A stretch of 64,000 nucleotides of DNA from Rhodoferax sp. (GTDB lineage: Bacteria; Pseudomonadota; Gammaproteobacteria; Burkholderiales; Burkholderiaceae_C). The translations under genes and the position numbers were made by a program. The stretch is taken from positions 23,806 through 87,805 of the forward strand of contig NZ_JAQTXM010000023.1 of NCBI RefSeq assembly GCF_028688795.1, given 5' to 3'. The notes beneath the pieces were generated by a model, which saw only the letters and a list, made by a program, of their open reading frames with translations, was not told the origin of the DNA and made no database searches. The number at the start of each line of letters is the position of its first letter. Position 1 is the first letter of the stretch. Shown here piece after piece: positions 9,351-18,304 of the stretch.

Positions 9351-10547
9351 TTACAGGGCTGGCATCTTGCACTCACCCACATAGGCATCCGCATGGTTTT
9401 TGAACACCGTGCCCAGCGTGCGGTTGGTGATGCGGCCTTGTGCGTCTTTGGTGATCACGCGCAGGTAATAGTCCTGAATCGGGAACTGGTTGCTGTTGAA
9501 CTTGAAAGCACCACGCACCGAGTTAAACTTGGCCGCTTTCAGCGCCTTATGCACCGCGTCCTTGTCGTCGAGCTTGCCTTTGACATCACGCACCGCCGCA
9601 TCCATCAGCCTGGCAGCGTCATAACCTTGTGCCGCATACAAGGTGGGCAGGCGGCCATAGTCCTTTTGAAAATCGGCCACAAAGCGCTTGTTGGCGGCGT
9701 TGTCCATGTCATGCGCCCACTGTGAGCTGTTGAACATGCCCAGCATGGGCTCGCCTACGGCACGAATCACATCTTCATCGGCCGAGAAACCCGGGCCAAA
9801 CAACGTCATGTCTTTGGACAAACCCGCACCCACAAACTGCTTGATGAAGTTGATGCCCAAGCCGCCTGGCAAAAAGATGTACACCGCGTCGGCACCCGAG
9901 GCGCGCATTTTGGACAGCTCTGAGCCGTAATCCAGCTGACTCAAAGGGGTGTAGGTTTCAGAGGCAATTTGTCCTTTGAAATAACGTTTGAAGCCGGCCA
10001 GCGCATCCTTGCCTGCGGGGTAGTTGGGCGCCAGCAGCGCCACTTTCTTGAAACCCTTGTCTTGCACGGTCTTGCCGACGGCTTCATGCAGGTTGTCGTT
10101 CTGGTAAGAGGCGCTGAAAAAATACGGGTTGCACTGCGCACCAGCGTACTGCGAAGGGCCTGCGTTGGCGCTGATATAAAAGGTTTTGGCGTCGAATATT
10201 GGCTTGCCCACAGCCAGCATCACATTGGAAAACACCACACCGGTCATGAAATCGACCTGGTCTTGCTTAACCAGGCGGTCAGCCGTTTGTCGGGCGGCAT
10301 CAGGCTTGCCCTGGTCGTCGGCCACGATCACCTCCACCGGCAAGCCACCGAACTTGCCGCCCGAATGCTTCAAAGCCAGGTTAAAACCATCACGAATGTC
10401 AACACCCAAGCCCGCGCCAGGGCCGGACAAGGTGCTGAGCATGCCAACCTTAACCTTGTCAGCGGCCAGGGCGGGCCCTGCCAATAAAGTGCATGCAGCC
10501 GCTGCGGCCAGAGTCAAACGAAGCGCATTGAGACCAGATGTTTTCAT
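9351..10547 (-). CDS. livK: ABC transporter periplasmic substrate-binding protein (LivK-type)
   Basis: Type I periplasmic binding protein, 398 residues from ATG 10547. An AGGACA ribosome-binding site lies 7 bases upstream and the signal peptide (MKTSGLNALRLTLAAAAACTLLAGPALA) fits this start; an upstream ATG at 10586 would spoil it. The mature protein begins ADKVKVGMLSTLSGPGAG, typical of the family. As first gene of the unit it captures the solute for LivHMGF. The sequence resembles aromatic or short-chain-amide binders as much as leucine binders, so the ligand is open. Confidence 0.93.
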   Translation of the reverse strand: MKTSGLNALRLTLAAAAACTLLAGPALAADKVKVGMLSTLSGPGAGLGVDIRDGFNLALKHSGGKFGGLPVEVIVADDQGKPDAARQTADRLVKQDQVDFMTGVVFSNVMLAVGKPIFDAKTFYISANAGPSQYAGAQCNPYFFSASYQNDNLHEAVGKTVQDKGFKKVALLAPNYPAGKDALAGFKRYFKGQIASETYTPLSQLDYGSELSKMRASGADAVYIFLPGGLGINFIKQFVGAGLSKDMTLFGPGFSADEDVIRAVGEPMLGMFNSSQWAHDMDNAANKRFVADFQKDYGRLPTLYAAQGYDAARLMDAAVRDVKGKLDDKDAVHKALKAAKFNSVRGAFKFNSNQFPIQDYYLRVITKDAQGRITNRTLGTVFKNHADAYVGECKMPAL

Positions 10548-10624
10548 CAAAATGTCCTGTCGGGGGTTGAAAATAAATTGCACCAAATGGTAATTCAGGT
10601 GGGCATTGTCGCGTCACACCAGAG

Positions 10625-11197
10625 CTACTTCCCCAGCGCCCGCAAAGCCAGCTTGATGCCGTCGCTCACACCCACTTCTTTGGGCAGCGCTTTCAGGGCG
10701 GCAGCGGCTTCCTTGTCGTTGTAGCCCAGCGCCAGCAAGGCCTGCAAAATGTCAGACTGCGCATCATTGGCCACGGTGGCCACCACACCAATGTCTGGCC
10801 CGAGCTTGCCCTTGAGCTCTAGCAACAGGCGCTCGGCGGTTTTTTTGCCAATGCCGGGCACCTTGATGAGCCGGCCGCCCTCCTGCAGCGTGATTGCCTG
10901 GGACAACTCGGCCACACTCATGCCAGACAAAATTGAGAGCGCCGTACGCGGCCCCACACCAGAGATTTTGATGAGTTCGCGAAACGCCTCACGCTCCTGC
11001 GCGGTGGCAAAGCCGTACAAAATTTGCGCGTCTTCACGCACCACAAAATGCGTCAGCAGGCTCACTTTGCCACCCAGCTCGGGCAGGTTGTAAAACGTGC
11101 TCATGGGCACAAACACCTCATAACCCACACCGTGGCAATCCACAATGACCTGCGGCGGGTTTTTGGTGTCGAGTGTGCCGGTTAATTTACCAATCAT
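10625..11197 (-). CDS. ruvA: Holliday junction DNA helicase subunit RuvA
   Basis: A 190-residue RuvA that binds four-way junctions as a tetramer and loads RuvB. The N-terminal OB fold ([28 protein letters not shown]), two helix-hairpin-helix motifs ([18 protein letters not shown] and [20 protein letters not shown]) and the C-terminal RuvB-binding domain ([22 protein letters not shown]) are all visible. It is divergent from the phoH-like gene over a 40-base gap that must hold both promoters. Confidence 0.96.
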   Translation of the reverse strand: MIGKLTGTLDTKNPPQVIVDCHGVGYEVFVPMSTFYNLPELGGKVSLLTHFVVREDAQILYGFATAQEREAFRELIKISGVGPRTALSILSGMSVAELSQAITLQEGGRLIKVPGIGKKTAERLLLELKGKLGPDIGVVATVANDAQSDILQALLALGYNDKEAAAALKALPKEVGVSDGIKLALRALGK

Positions 11198-11237
11198 TTT
11201 TTGCCTATCATGGGTAACTTAATCAGGAATTATCAAC

Positions 11238-12236
11238 GTGATCCTTCGCCACATTTTCTCCCCACCCAACAACACCCGCCTGGGCCACCTGTGCGGCCCG
11301 ATGGACGCCCATTTGCGCACCATCGAGACCGCCTTGCAGGTCAAAATTGCGCATCGGCATGAGCAGTTCAAGGTGGATGGCCTCAAGGCCAACGCCAAAC
11401 GCGGCATGGAAATGTTGCAGGCCTTGTACGAGATGGCGGGGCGCCCAATTGAGCCGCGTACCGTGCAGCTGATGCTCTCAGGCGATGGTGACGTGAATGG
11501 CACCGAGGGCCCGTCGCTAAAAACCAAACGCGCCGACCTGAAGCCACGCTCCATCAACCAGGCCAACTACCTGGACCACATTGCCAGCCACGACATCACC
11601 TTTGGCATTGGCCCAGCCGGCACCGGCAAAACCTATCTGGCGGTGGCCATGGCCGTAGACGCTTTGCAGCGCAGCAGCGTGCAGCGCATTGTGCTGACCC
11701 GCCCGGCCGTAGAAGCCGGCGAGCGCCTGGGCTATTTGCCGGGTGACCTGGCGCAAAAGATAGACCCTTATTTGCGCCCCCTTTACGACGCGCTGTATGA
11801 CCTGATGGGTTTTGAGCAAGTGCAAAAAGCCTTTGAGCGCCAAACCATTGAGATCGCGCCGCTGGCTTTCATGCGCGGGCGCACCCTGAACACTGCATTT
11901 GTGATTCTGGACGAAGCGCAAAACACCACGCCCGAGCAAATGAAGATGTTTTTGACGCGCATTGGTTTTGGCTCCAAGGCCGTGATTACTGGTGACGTGA
12001 GCCAGATCGACCTGCCCGCCACCCAGCTCAGCGGCCTGATTGATGCTGAACGTGTACTCAGAGGTGTTGAAGGCATTGCCATGTGCCGCCTGACCAGCGC
12101 TGATGTGGTGCGGCACCCGCTGGTGGCGCGCATTGTGGACGCCTATGACGCACCCGGGCGCTACAACCCGCATCCAAGGGACGACGCCACAGAGCCAGTC
12201 GCCCCCCGTAGCCGCGCTCGCAAGCTTTCTCAATGA
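11238..12236 (+). CDS. PhoH-like ATPase (YbeZ family)
   Basis: A 332-residue PhoH-family P-loop ATPase, GTG start at 11238. Walker A is GPAGTGKTYLA, Walker B is FVILDEAQNTTPEQ, and ITGDVSQIDLP follows. In proteobacteria this protein is encoded with YbeY and helps ribosome maturation and RNA metabolism; the same pairing is seen here, with ybeY 88 bases downstream. The spacer between them holds one copy of the interspersed repeat. The C-terminus is basic (RSRARKLSQ). Confidence 0.94.
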   Translation: MILRHIFSPPNNTRLGHLCGPMDAHLRTIETALQVKIAHRHEQFKVDGLKANAKRGMEMLQALYEMAGRPIEPRTVQLMLSGDGDVNGTEGPSLKTKRADLKPRSINQANYLDHIASHDITFGIGPAGTGKTYLAVAMAVDALQRSSVQRIVLTRPAVEAGERLGYLPGDLAQKIDPYLRPLYDALYDLMGFEQVQKAFERQTIEIAPLAFMRGRTLNTAFVILDEAQNTTPEQMKMFLTRIGFGSKAVITGDVSQIDLPATQLSGLIDAERVLRGVEGIAMCRLTSADVVRHPLVARIVDAYDAPGRYNPHPRDDATEPVAPRSRARKLSQ

Positions 12237-12245
12237 TTCAATTAT

Positions 12246-12300
12246 GCTATATATTAAATAGCTTATAGCGCATATAAATAAAGGGCTAGAAGCCATTTTC
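12246..12300 (+). repeat. interspersed repeat copy 1, intergenic phoH-ybeY
   Basis: A copy of the roughly 55-bp element in plus orientation. It opens with GCTATATATTAAATAGCT, has TAGCGC in the middle and AAAGGGCTAGAAGCC near the end. The arms TAGCGC..TAT and ATA..GGGCTA can pair imperfectly. The element is much richer in A+T than the flanking genes. Confidence 0.8.
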
Positions 12301-12324
12301 TTATATATTTACCGACCAACGACC

Positions 12325-12768
12325 ATGAACCAACTTACCCTATCCTTGCAATTTGGCAAGATCGCTGATGCACCGCTGCACCGCGCCGCCCTGCCCCGCC
12401 ACAAAGTCACCCGCTGGCTGCGCGCCGCCCTGCAAGACGACGCCGAGATCACCGTGCGCATCGTCGATACAGAAGAGGGCCAGACGCTGAACCGTGATTA
12501 CCGCCAGAAAGACTACGCAACCAACGTGCTAACCTTTGACTACACCCAAGAGCCAGTGGTAACCGCCGACCTGGTGCTGTGCGCGCCCGTGGTGGCCGCC
12601 GAAGCCAAAGAGCAAAACAAAACCCTGGAAGAACATTACGCCCACCTACTGGTGCATGGCGCCTTGCACGCCCAGGGCTGGGACCACGATGAAGACGAAG
12701 ACGCACAAGTGATGGAGCTGCGCGAAAGCGAAATCATGGCCCGCCTGGGGTTTGAGAACCCCTACTGA
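12325..12768 (+). CDS. ybeY: endoribonuclease YbeY (16S rRNA 3'-end maturation)
   Basis: A 147-residue metalloprotein needed for 16S rRNA 3'-end maturation and ribosome quality control. The zinc-binding motif H-G-x-L-H-x-x-G-x-D-H is present as [27 protein letters not shown] is the conserved core preceding it. It follows the phoH-like gene as in most proteobacteria. Confidence 0.95.
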   Translation: MNQLTLSLQFGKIADAPLHRAALPRHKVTRWLRAALQDDAEITVRIVDTEEGQTLNRDYRQKDYATNVLTFDYTQEPVVTADLVLCAPVVAAEAKEQNKTLEEHYAHLLVHGALHAQGWDHDEDEDAQVMELRESEIMARLGFENPY

Positions 12769-12789
12769 TTGATCCAGCCAAGAACTACC

Positions 12790-13527
12790 ATGTCAAAAAT
12801 AGTGAGCGCCGCACCGCCCAACCCCAAGCTCAATCAAATCCTTGCGCGGCTTCCAGCTGCGGAATACGAGCGCCTGCTGCCTGACTTGGAACTGGTGCCC
12901 ATGCCCCGCAAATGGACCATGTCGGAATCTGGCGACCACGTGAATTTTTTGCACTTTCCCACCTCGGGCATCGTCTCGCTGATTTACGACCTGGAAGACG
13001 GGTCTTCTAGCGAAGTGGCGCTGGTGGGTAACGAGGGCATGGTCGGCATCTCCATCTACATGGGCGGCGACAGCTTACCCAGCAGCACCGAAGTGCAAAG
13101 CGCCGGCAGCGCCTACCGGCTCAGCCGCAAGGTCATGAAGCATGAATTTTCATTGGGCGGCAAACTGCAAAGTCTGGCGCTGCTTTACAGCCAGGCACTG
13201 ATCTGCCAGACCTCACAAACTGCCGTGTGCAACCAGCACCATTCCGTGGAGCAACGCTTTTGCAGGTGGCTGCTGATGAGCATCGACCGCCTGCAAAACA
13301 ACAAAATGGCCATCACCCAGGAACAGATTTCGCACCTGCTGGGCATTCGCCGAGAGAGCGTCACACAAACCGCCGGCAAACTGCAAAAAGACGGCCTGAT
13401 TGCCGTGGCGCGCGGCTGCATCACCGTGGTGGACCGACCGAAACTTGAGGCGCGGGTCTGCGAGTGTTATGCCGCTGTGACGAAGGAATGCGAACGCTTG
13501 CTGCCCGCACCGAAGGCGCCTAAATAG
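12790..13527 (+). CDS. Crp/Fnr-family transcriptional regulator
   Basis: A 245-residue protein with an N-terminal cyclic-nucleotide-binding-like beta roll (about 35-140; GNEGMVGISIYMGG) and a C-terminal winged helix whose recognition segment is ISHLLGIRRESVTQTAGKL. No N-terminal cysteine cluster is present, so it is not an oxygen-sensing FNR. ATG 12790 is chosen over the TTG at 12769, which directly abuts the ybeY stop. It is probably co-transcribed with ybeY. Ligand and targets are unknown. Confidence 0.88.
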   Translation: MSKIVSAAPPNPKLNQILARLPAAEYERLLPDLELVPMPRKWTMSESGDHVNFLHFPTSGIVSLIYDLEDGSSSEVALVGNEGMVGISIYMGGDSLPSSTEVQSAGSAYRLSRKVMKHEFSLGGKLQSLALLYSQALICQTSQTAVCNQHHSVEQRFCRWLLMSIDRLQNNKMAITQEQISHLLGIRRESVTQTAGKLQKDGLIAVARGCITVVDRPKLEARVCECYAAVTKECERLLPAPKAPK

Positions 13528-13587
13528 GCGACAAAAAGACAACCAAACCAAAATCTCTGTCTGCGCAGGGTTGCCGTTTTTATCGAT

Positions 13588-13977
13588 TCAAGCACCAAAC
13601 AGCACCACATCGTCCATTGGGTAATGCTTGCGGTTATGGGTCCACAGTGGACATTGATGCACACGTGCCGTTGCTGCCAGCAGAAAATCTTCTAGCGATA
13701 TGCCTTGGAACGTCTTACTGAAACGTTTGGCATAAAGCCCTGCTGTGCGTCCGGTCTCAGCATCCAAATCTATCTGCTGGCACAGTTTAAAAAAAGCTTC
13801 GATGGACTTGTGCTCGCGCTCAAACGCACCAGCGTAAATTTCGGCAACGACCACAGGGCTGATCAAGAACATGGTTTTTGAGGCGACCAATGTCAAAAAC
13901 TGAGCAACTACATCTGGCTTCTTCTTCAAAAGATCAATGACCACATCGGTATCAAGCACCATCCTTTGCGTCGTCAT
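13588..13977 (-). CDS. PIN-domain ribonuclease toxin, VapC-type
   Basis: A 129-residue PIN-domain protein. The acidic residues expected to bind metal are in VLDTDVVIDLL, VAEIYAG and LEDFLLAATA, followed by THNRKHYP. VapC toxins cleave tRNA or rRNA when not bound by antitoxin. Its start overlaps the antitoxin stop as ATGA (13974-13977), the usual antitoxin-first operon. An internal ATG at 13962 (MVLDTD) is an alternative start. The target RNA is not predictable from sequence. Confidence 0.9.
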   Translation of the reverse strand: MTTQRMVLDTDVVIDLLKKKPDVVAQFLTLVASKTMFLISPVVVAEIYAGAFEREHKSIEAFFKLCQQIDLDAETGRTAGLYAKRFSKTFQGISLEDFLLAATARVHQCPLWTHNRKHYPMDDVVLFGA

Positions 13978-14231
13978 GATGCGTCGCTTGGGCGCAAGAT
14001 GCGGCTTTTGCTGCGAATGTTGCTGACATAGGTCTGCGCATCTGTGGTGGCAAAACTCTCCAGCGGCTTGAGTCGCTCAAAATACGCTTGTGCATCTGCA
14101 ACGGGGTCTTTGTGAATGTCGCTTTCAAGCGTGCGGCGAATCAGCTCTGAAATGCTGACTCGCATGCTCGCTGCGCGCAGCTTCAGGTGGTCATAAAGAT
14201 CGTTTTGCAGGTAGATTTGGGTACGGTGCAT
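13974..14231 (-). CDS. ribbon-helix-helix antitoxin, VapB-type
   Basis: An 85-residue protein with an N-terminal ribbon-helix-helix fold (TQIYLQNDLYDHLKLRAA, then SISELIRRTLE) that should bind the operon operator as a dimer. The C-terminal half is expected to wrap the toxin. It is translationally coupled to the PIN toxin downstream. A candidate operator lies just upstream at 14253-14270. Confidence 0.88.
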   Translation of the reverse strand: MHRTQIYLQNDLYDHLKLRAASMRVSISELIRRTLESDIHKDPVADAQAYFERLKPLESFATTDAQTYVSNIRSKSRILRPSDAS

Positions 14232-14252
14232 GGTAGATACCTGATCAATTTA

Positions 14253-14270
14253 ATGTATAAAAGTGTACAT
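14253..14270 (-). promoter_or_regulatory. candidate vapBC operator/promoter
   Basis: ATGTA and TACAT form 5-bp inverted arms around 8 bases, 22 bases upstream of the antitoxin ATG. Read on the minus strand, the inner part TTTATACAT resembles a -10 box, so a bound ribbon-helix-helix antitoxin would block it. Palindrome seen; regulatory role inferred from the family. Confidence 0.45.
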
Positions 14271-14373
14271 CACTGATGGTAAATTTTCAGAAAATCCATT
14301 TCGTTCGAACCTGGCCCCGCCATTAGGGTTCTTCTATGGCAAAAAACACGCAGTAAAAAGCCCCGCCGTTTAA

Positions 14374-15147
14374 CTAAAAAGAATCCAAAGGCATGAATGC
14401 CACGACTTCGGCCGTGGCCGGGTCAAGAAATACCGTCCAAAACGATTTGCGCCCAACCATTGGCGTGTAAACCATTGATTCTGGCGCGTGGCCTGCCTTG
14501 GCGATGACAGCATCAATTGCAGTTGCCTGAAGCGGGAACTTGGCCTTCAGTTCAACGATCGATTTGGCCGCTTGCCGAATTTCACTTTTTGCTGCGGCAT
14601 AAGGCTGCCAAAGGTCGGGGCGTGCGCTCAATGAAAGACCCTCTAGCGCAGCCAGGGTGGCCGCCATTTTTTCGTTGCCATCGCGGAACGGGCGCAGTGA
14701 CAGCAGCGTCGGGCCAGTGAGCGGCAAGGCCACCACATCACGCGGTGCCAGGTGAAGCAATTCAACCGGAATGTCAACCGCGTGCACCACCCGAAAACGG
14801 TCGTATTCAAACACCATGTGCACCGGGCGCGCCGCAAACACAGTCCACAGGCCGTAGCCCAAGGCAGCCAATTGGATCACCACAACGATCACCAGATCGC
14901 GCCGCAGTTCTGCCCACGGTTTAGCACGGTTAAACACGGCGAGCGTAATCAAGGGGCCAAGAATGACATCCACCACCACCAAGAGCAAGAACAGTTCACG
15001 TCCACCTGAAATATCCCGGTAGGGGTAGGGATACCAAAGTCCGAACACCAACAGTGCAGCCAGTAGCGCAACAACAAGGCTGAGCCCCAAGTGAATGCCA
15101 CTGGCTTGAAGGCGGTCTTTCCATAAAAGTGAAGTTACGGTTTGCAT
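14374..15147 (-). CDS. TfpX/TfpZ-family type IV pilin accessory protein
   Basis: A 257-residue membrane protein matching the TfpX/TfpZ family. The N-terminal part has a membrane segment followed by FGLWYPYPYRDISGGRELFLLLVVVDVILGP, shown here only in part as WYPYPYRDISGGRELF, which is the family hallmark. Two or three more hydrophobic segments follow before a soluble C-terminal half. Known members help assembly or stability of their cognate pilin. It is the third gene after pilA and pglL, 46 bases behind the latter. Confidence 0.85.
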   Translation of the reverse strand: MQTVTSLLWKDRLQASGIHLGLSLVVALLAALLVFGLWYPYPYRDISGGRELFLLLVVVDVILGPLITLAVFNRAKPWAELRRDLVIVVVIQLAALGYGLWTVFAARPVHMVFEYDRFRVVHAVDIPVELLHLAPRDVVALPLTGPTLLSLRPFRDGNEKMAATLAALEGLSLSARPDLWQPYAAAKSEIRQAAKSIVELKAKFPLQATAIDAVIAKAGHAPESMVYTPMVGRKSFWTVFLDPATAEVVAFMPLDSF

Positions 15148-15193
15148 GATCGTTTAGTCTTGATGAAATGTAGGGAAGTTGTATCAACAGCTA

Positions 15194-16879
15194 TCAATCC
15201 GCACCAACAACGGCGGCAAGTTGAGGATACTTTTCTTTCATTAAACGCCGCAATTCCCTTTGACAGGCTAAGTAATATGCATTGCCATACATACCACGAA
15301 TAATGGCCAGTTGATGGTTTGCCTTTGCAGGATCGTCATTAAGAGCCAAAGCCAACGCATATCGGAAATGCGGCACATTGTCGGCAAATCGCTGCGACAC
15401 AACGCGTAGCGTTTCCAAATCTGTTTTTTGCATATTAGGCTCAATGACCAGCCGTCTAGATTTGAGCATCGTACCCATTTGCGACAGCATCCACACGTCA
15501 GGAATTTCATAGGTCTCTGACGTTTTTCCAATACGTAGATTTTCGAACCTTACCACCCTAAAGTCTTCTTCGATCAAAAAGTACTCATAGGTCAGACAAC
15601 TGCCTATTGGCAACCATAAAGCCAGCAAGCCCCACGCCCAACGCACATTCAGTGTGATCATCCTGACTGGAACCTGAGACGCTTCCACCACACCCACCAT
15701 CAACCCGGCAGTGATTAAAAAGTAAGCATAAGCAAACGGATACTCCAGCATGCTGTGCACAGCAAGAGGCAATAGGCAAGTCATGGCGTAAACGGCATCT
15801 AGGCGCTTGCTGGCAATAATGCGAGTAACAAACCAGTAAGCGACAGCACCGGTCAGCAAAAGCCCTAATGGCAGGCCGTTCCAAGCCAACATGTCCAACA
15901 CAAAATTGTGCGCGTAGGTGTACGGGAGCGATCCTGGGTAGGCGATTGCCCCCACTGCACTGGCTGTTGCTGTCTGGTTCCAGCCATAACCGACCCAAGG
16001 GGATTGCATCACGGCGTAGCCAATCTGTTGCCAAATGCGAAATCGCTCGCTAATGGCCTCTGGCGACCGGATGCTGCGTACGTCACTCAGCAGCAGAAGC
16101 TCATTGAGATACGGCAAAGCCAGTGTGCCAATGAGAAAGCATGCTGCCCAACAAGCCACTGCCTTGCCGGACAGGCGCGACTTGATGGCACCTTTGCGCC
16201 ACATGAGATAAGCAGCCACGATCAACACGCTGAGCATGCCCGTGCGAGATTGCGTCAGGATCAACACCCCGGTCATGAAACCAATACAAAGCGCAAAAGC
16301 GAGGCGGCCAATTGCGCCACGTTCAAACACATAAGTACAAGCCGACATGCCCATCAACAATAGTGTTGCCAATTGATTGGGTTGCCCCAGGTTTCCCATG
16401 GCACGGTCACCAGCATCGGCATGGATAACGTACATACCCAAGGGGTTATCGACATTCAGCCATTGCGCCAGGCCAATGACCGATGAGACCATAGCTGCGA
16501 TCCAGAGGCAATACATCAGCCAGGTCAAATCATCGTCGGTTTTGCGCGTGTCCACGTTGGTCAAGTGGTAGCCAACATAAACTGCAGCCAAAAGGCCCGA
16601 AAGATACAGTGATGACATCAATGCATCACCCGCAAAAGAACTGACACTGCCAGCATATTGAAACCACGGTACCAGCACCACAACCGCAATCCATGCGCAA
16701 GCCCGTGGCAACGAAACAAAGTTTGATTGACACGGAATGGCGCTAGCAAGAAGGAAACCAAGTCCTATTAGCGCCATCAACTCAGCGTGGAAATTTACCC
16801 ATGGCCGATAGTGGTCATAGGCCAGCCACGACAGCGTGAAAAACAGTAACCCGAAAGCGTAGGGGCGTGAAATGCGCAT
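15194..16879 (-). CDS. pglL: PglL/PilO-type O-oligosaccharyltransferase (Wzy_C family)
   Basis: An integral membrane protein with about 11-12 hydrophobic segments and the Wzy_C-type periplasmic loops. MGNLGQPNQLATLLL and LTQSRTGML are hallmarks of PglL/WaaL-like O-antigen ligase-fold enzymes that attach glycan to pilin Ser/Thr in the periplasm. A soluble 120-residue tail follows. The ATG at 16879 gives 561 residues but directly follows the U-tract of the pilin terminator and has no Shine-Dalgarno; the ATG at 16957 would give 587 residues with an N-terminus overlapping pilA and encoded through the terminator stem. The context with a pilin makes glycosylation of that pilin the likely role. Confidence 0.86.
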   Translation of the reverse strand: MRISRPYAFGLLFFTLSWLAYDHYRPWVNFHAELMALIGLGFLLASAIPCQSNFVSLPRACAWIAVVVLVPWFQYAGSVSSFAGDALMSSLYLSGLLAAVYVGYHLTNVDTRKTDDDLTWLMYCLWIAAMVSSVIGLAQWLNVDNPLGMYVIHADAGDRAMGNLGQPNQLATLLLMGMSACTYVFERGAIGRLAFALCIGFMTGVLILTQSRTGMLSVLIVAAYLMWRKGAIKSRLSGKAVACWAACFLIGTLALPYLNELLLLSDVRSIRSPEAISERFRIWQQIGYAVMQSPWVGYGWNQTATASAVGAIAYPGSLPYTYAHNFVLDMLAWNGLPLGLLLTGAVAYWFVTRIIASKRLDAVYAMTCLLPLAVHSMLEYPFAYAYFLITAGLMVGVVEASQVPVRMITLNVRWAWGLLALWLPIGSCLTYEYFLIEEDFRVVRFENLRIGKTSETYEIPDVWMLSQMGTMLKSRRLVIEPNMQKTDLETLRVVSQRFADNVPHFRYALALALNDDPAKANHQLAIIRGMYGNAYYLACQRELRRLMKEKYPQLAAVVGAD

Positions 16880-16902
16880 AAAAAAAGCGGCCGAAGCCGC
16901 TT
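16880..16902 (-). terminator. rho-independent terminator of pilA
   Basis: On the minus strand the stem AAGCGGC-TTCG-GCCGCTT is perfect over 7 bp, closed by a UUCG tetraloop and followed by a run of seven T. It sits 17 bases behind the pilA stop and ends exactly at the pglL ATG. Confidence 0.92.
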
Positions 16903-16919
16903 GTTTTGTGTATCTAAAT

Positions 16920-17417
16920 TTAAAGCGCCTTGCATGAGCCAGGTAGGTACTTGGCATTCATTGTTCCTGGGCCGCAGATCCAAGAGTTAACTGGCAGTCC
17001 CATCGCTGGTTGTGCGCACGCGGCGAAAGTGGTTTGTGTTGAAGCCGAACACGGAGCCATCTTGATGGTGCCATCGATACCGGTTCCCAAAGCTTGAGAC
17101 GTCACAGTAATCAAGCCACCGCCAACCCCGCCTGCAGTTATGCCGTCAGCGGTTGTCACCGTCGAGACATATTTAGTGCCAGAGCCCGAGGCAATTTCAC
17201 AGCCCCATTTACCAGCCAAAGGCGCAACTGTTCCTGTCTGAATGGCTTCGGTCATTCCCGTACGACAAGCCGAAGCCGCCAAAATCACTTCAGAAACCTT
17301 AGCCTTTACCGTGTAATCCTGATAAGCCGGCAAAGCCACCGCAGCCAAAATACCGATGATCGCGACAACGATCATCAACTCGATCAGGGTAAAACCCTTT
17401 TGCATAGAACGCTTCAT
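16920..17417 (-). CDS. pilA: type IV pilin (type IVa major-pilin-like)
   Basis: A 165-residue prepilin. The leader MKRSMQKG is cut by PilD before F9, giving mature [20 protein letters not shown] with the essential Glu5. The globular part ends with a disulfide-loop pair of cysteines (WICGPG...GSCKAL). The start at 17417 has GGAG 7 bases upstream; an ATG at 17429 in front of it is less likely. A sigma-54-like promoter, activator-like sites and a strong terminator flank the gene, as expected for a highly expressed pilin. PglL and TfpX/Z homologues follow. Confidence 0.95.
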   Translation of the reverse strand: MKRSMQKGFTLIELMIVVAIIGILAAVALPAYQDYTVKAKVSEVILAASACRTGMTEAIQTGTVAPLAGKWGCEIASGSGTKYVSTVTTADGITAGGVGGGLITVTSQALGTGIDGTIKMAPCSASTQTTFAACAQPAMGLPVNSWICGPGTMNAKYLPGSCKAL

Positions 17418-17466
17418 GTTGAGCTCCAAAAGTTAAGAATAAGAACACTGAGAACGAAGACATATC

Positions 17467-17482
17467 AGCAGATTCCGTGCCA
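17467..17482 (-). promoter_or_regulatory. sigma-54-type promoter of pilA
   Basis: On the minus strand TGGCACGGAATCTGCT matches the -24/-12 consensus TGGCACG-N4-TTGCW with one mismatch (C for the first T). The implied transcript start is about 40 bases in front of the pilA ATG. PilA genes are commonly controlled by RpoN with PilR. Confidence 0.78.
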
Positions 17483-17573
17483 CACCCCAAAAACCATCAA
17501 AGATCGTAGGAATTCGCCTCTTCAGCAACGTTTCAGTCCAATTCAGCCTTCAAAAAGCATTTCCAGCATGAAA

Positions 17574-17626
17574 TGACACGGTTTTTTGCGTGCCACTGAC
17601 CAAATGACACAAACCCAAGGGTGTCA
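17574..17626. promoter_or_regulatory. three TGACAC/GTGTCA sites upstream of pilA (PilR-like)
   Basis: TGACAC occurs at 17574-17579 and 17605-17610, and its inverse GTGTCA at 17621-17626. They lie about 95-150 bp upstream of the sigma-54 element, the usual distance for an NtrC-type enhancer, and resemble the GTGTC sites reported for PilR. The third site is also 22 bases upstream of the divergent gene. Confidence 0.5.
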
Positions 17627-17647
17627 CAGCACCAGAGGGTGATTAAC

Positions 17648-18142
17648 ATGCAGCTCATGGAAGCAAACACACTCACCGTCAGCATTGAAACCGCCGTGGC
17701 GGTCACCGACCGTAGCCGCAGCACTTGGTGGCGGCACTTGTCCGAGGGCAAGGTGACCCGTGTGACGGATGACGCCCGGGGGCGCGCCATGCTGGCTTGG
17801 GCGGATGTGGCGCCAGAAATCTCAGTCCCCATGGACGCCGACGAGCTGGCTTTGGTGTTGCGCGCTGACGCCGGTGAGTCAGAGGCTCAAAACGAGCTTG
17901 GCCAGATTTTTCTACACGCTGACAAATTCAAATTGGCGCTTTATTGGCTTCGGCTAGCCGCCGGCAAAAACAACGCCGATGCGATGCAATGGCTGGCTCA
18001 CTGCTATGTCAGTGGCAAGGGTGTGCCCAAAGACGATTATTTGGGCGTGATGTGGCTGGCCAAGGCCGCAGCGCTCGGCCATGTGCTTGCGCAAGGGCAG
18101 ATGCGTGGGTTACTAAGGCAGAGCTGTTCCATGACGGATTAA
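17648..18142 (+). CDS. Sel1-like repeat protein
   Basis: A 164-residue protein with GAGGG 8 bases in front of ATG 17648. Residues 1-60 resemble a small DNA-binding or adaptor module (SRSTWWRHLSEGKVTRVTDD). The C-terminal half has two Sel1/TPR-like helical repeats (AQNELGQIFLHADKFKLALYWLRLAA; ADAMQWLAHCYVSGKGVPKDDYLGVMWLAKAAALGH), each given here by its first residues in line with the family. Such repeats mediate protein contacts. It is divergent from pilA and could relate to pilus regulation, but this is only positional inference. Confidence 0.75.
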   Translation: MQLMEANTLTVSIETAVAVTDRSRSTWWRHLSEGKVTRVTDDARGRAMLAWADVAPEISVPMDADELALVLRADAGESEAQNELGQIFLHADKFKLALYWLRLAAGKNNADAMQWLAHCYVSGKGVPKDDYLGVMWLAKAAALGHVLAQGQMRGLLRQSCSMTD

Positions 18143-18304
18143 TGACCCGGTAAGCTGAGCTGGCGCACAAAACGCCACTAGAAACTTGCGGGCTGCAGCG
18201 TTTTATTCAGCGAGGACATGAATATTGATGAAACCTTGGAGGGAGCGCGCATCGTGAGCCCGCTCGCTTGATGCGGGCATAAACATGGCCCAAGCTCAAT
18301 CCAA

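Noticed and set aside
16881..16910. Terminator stem as a pglL attenuator
   Set aside because: No leader peptide or alternative stem is visible; it is explained as the pilA terminator.
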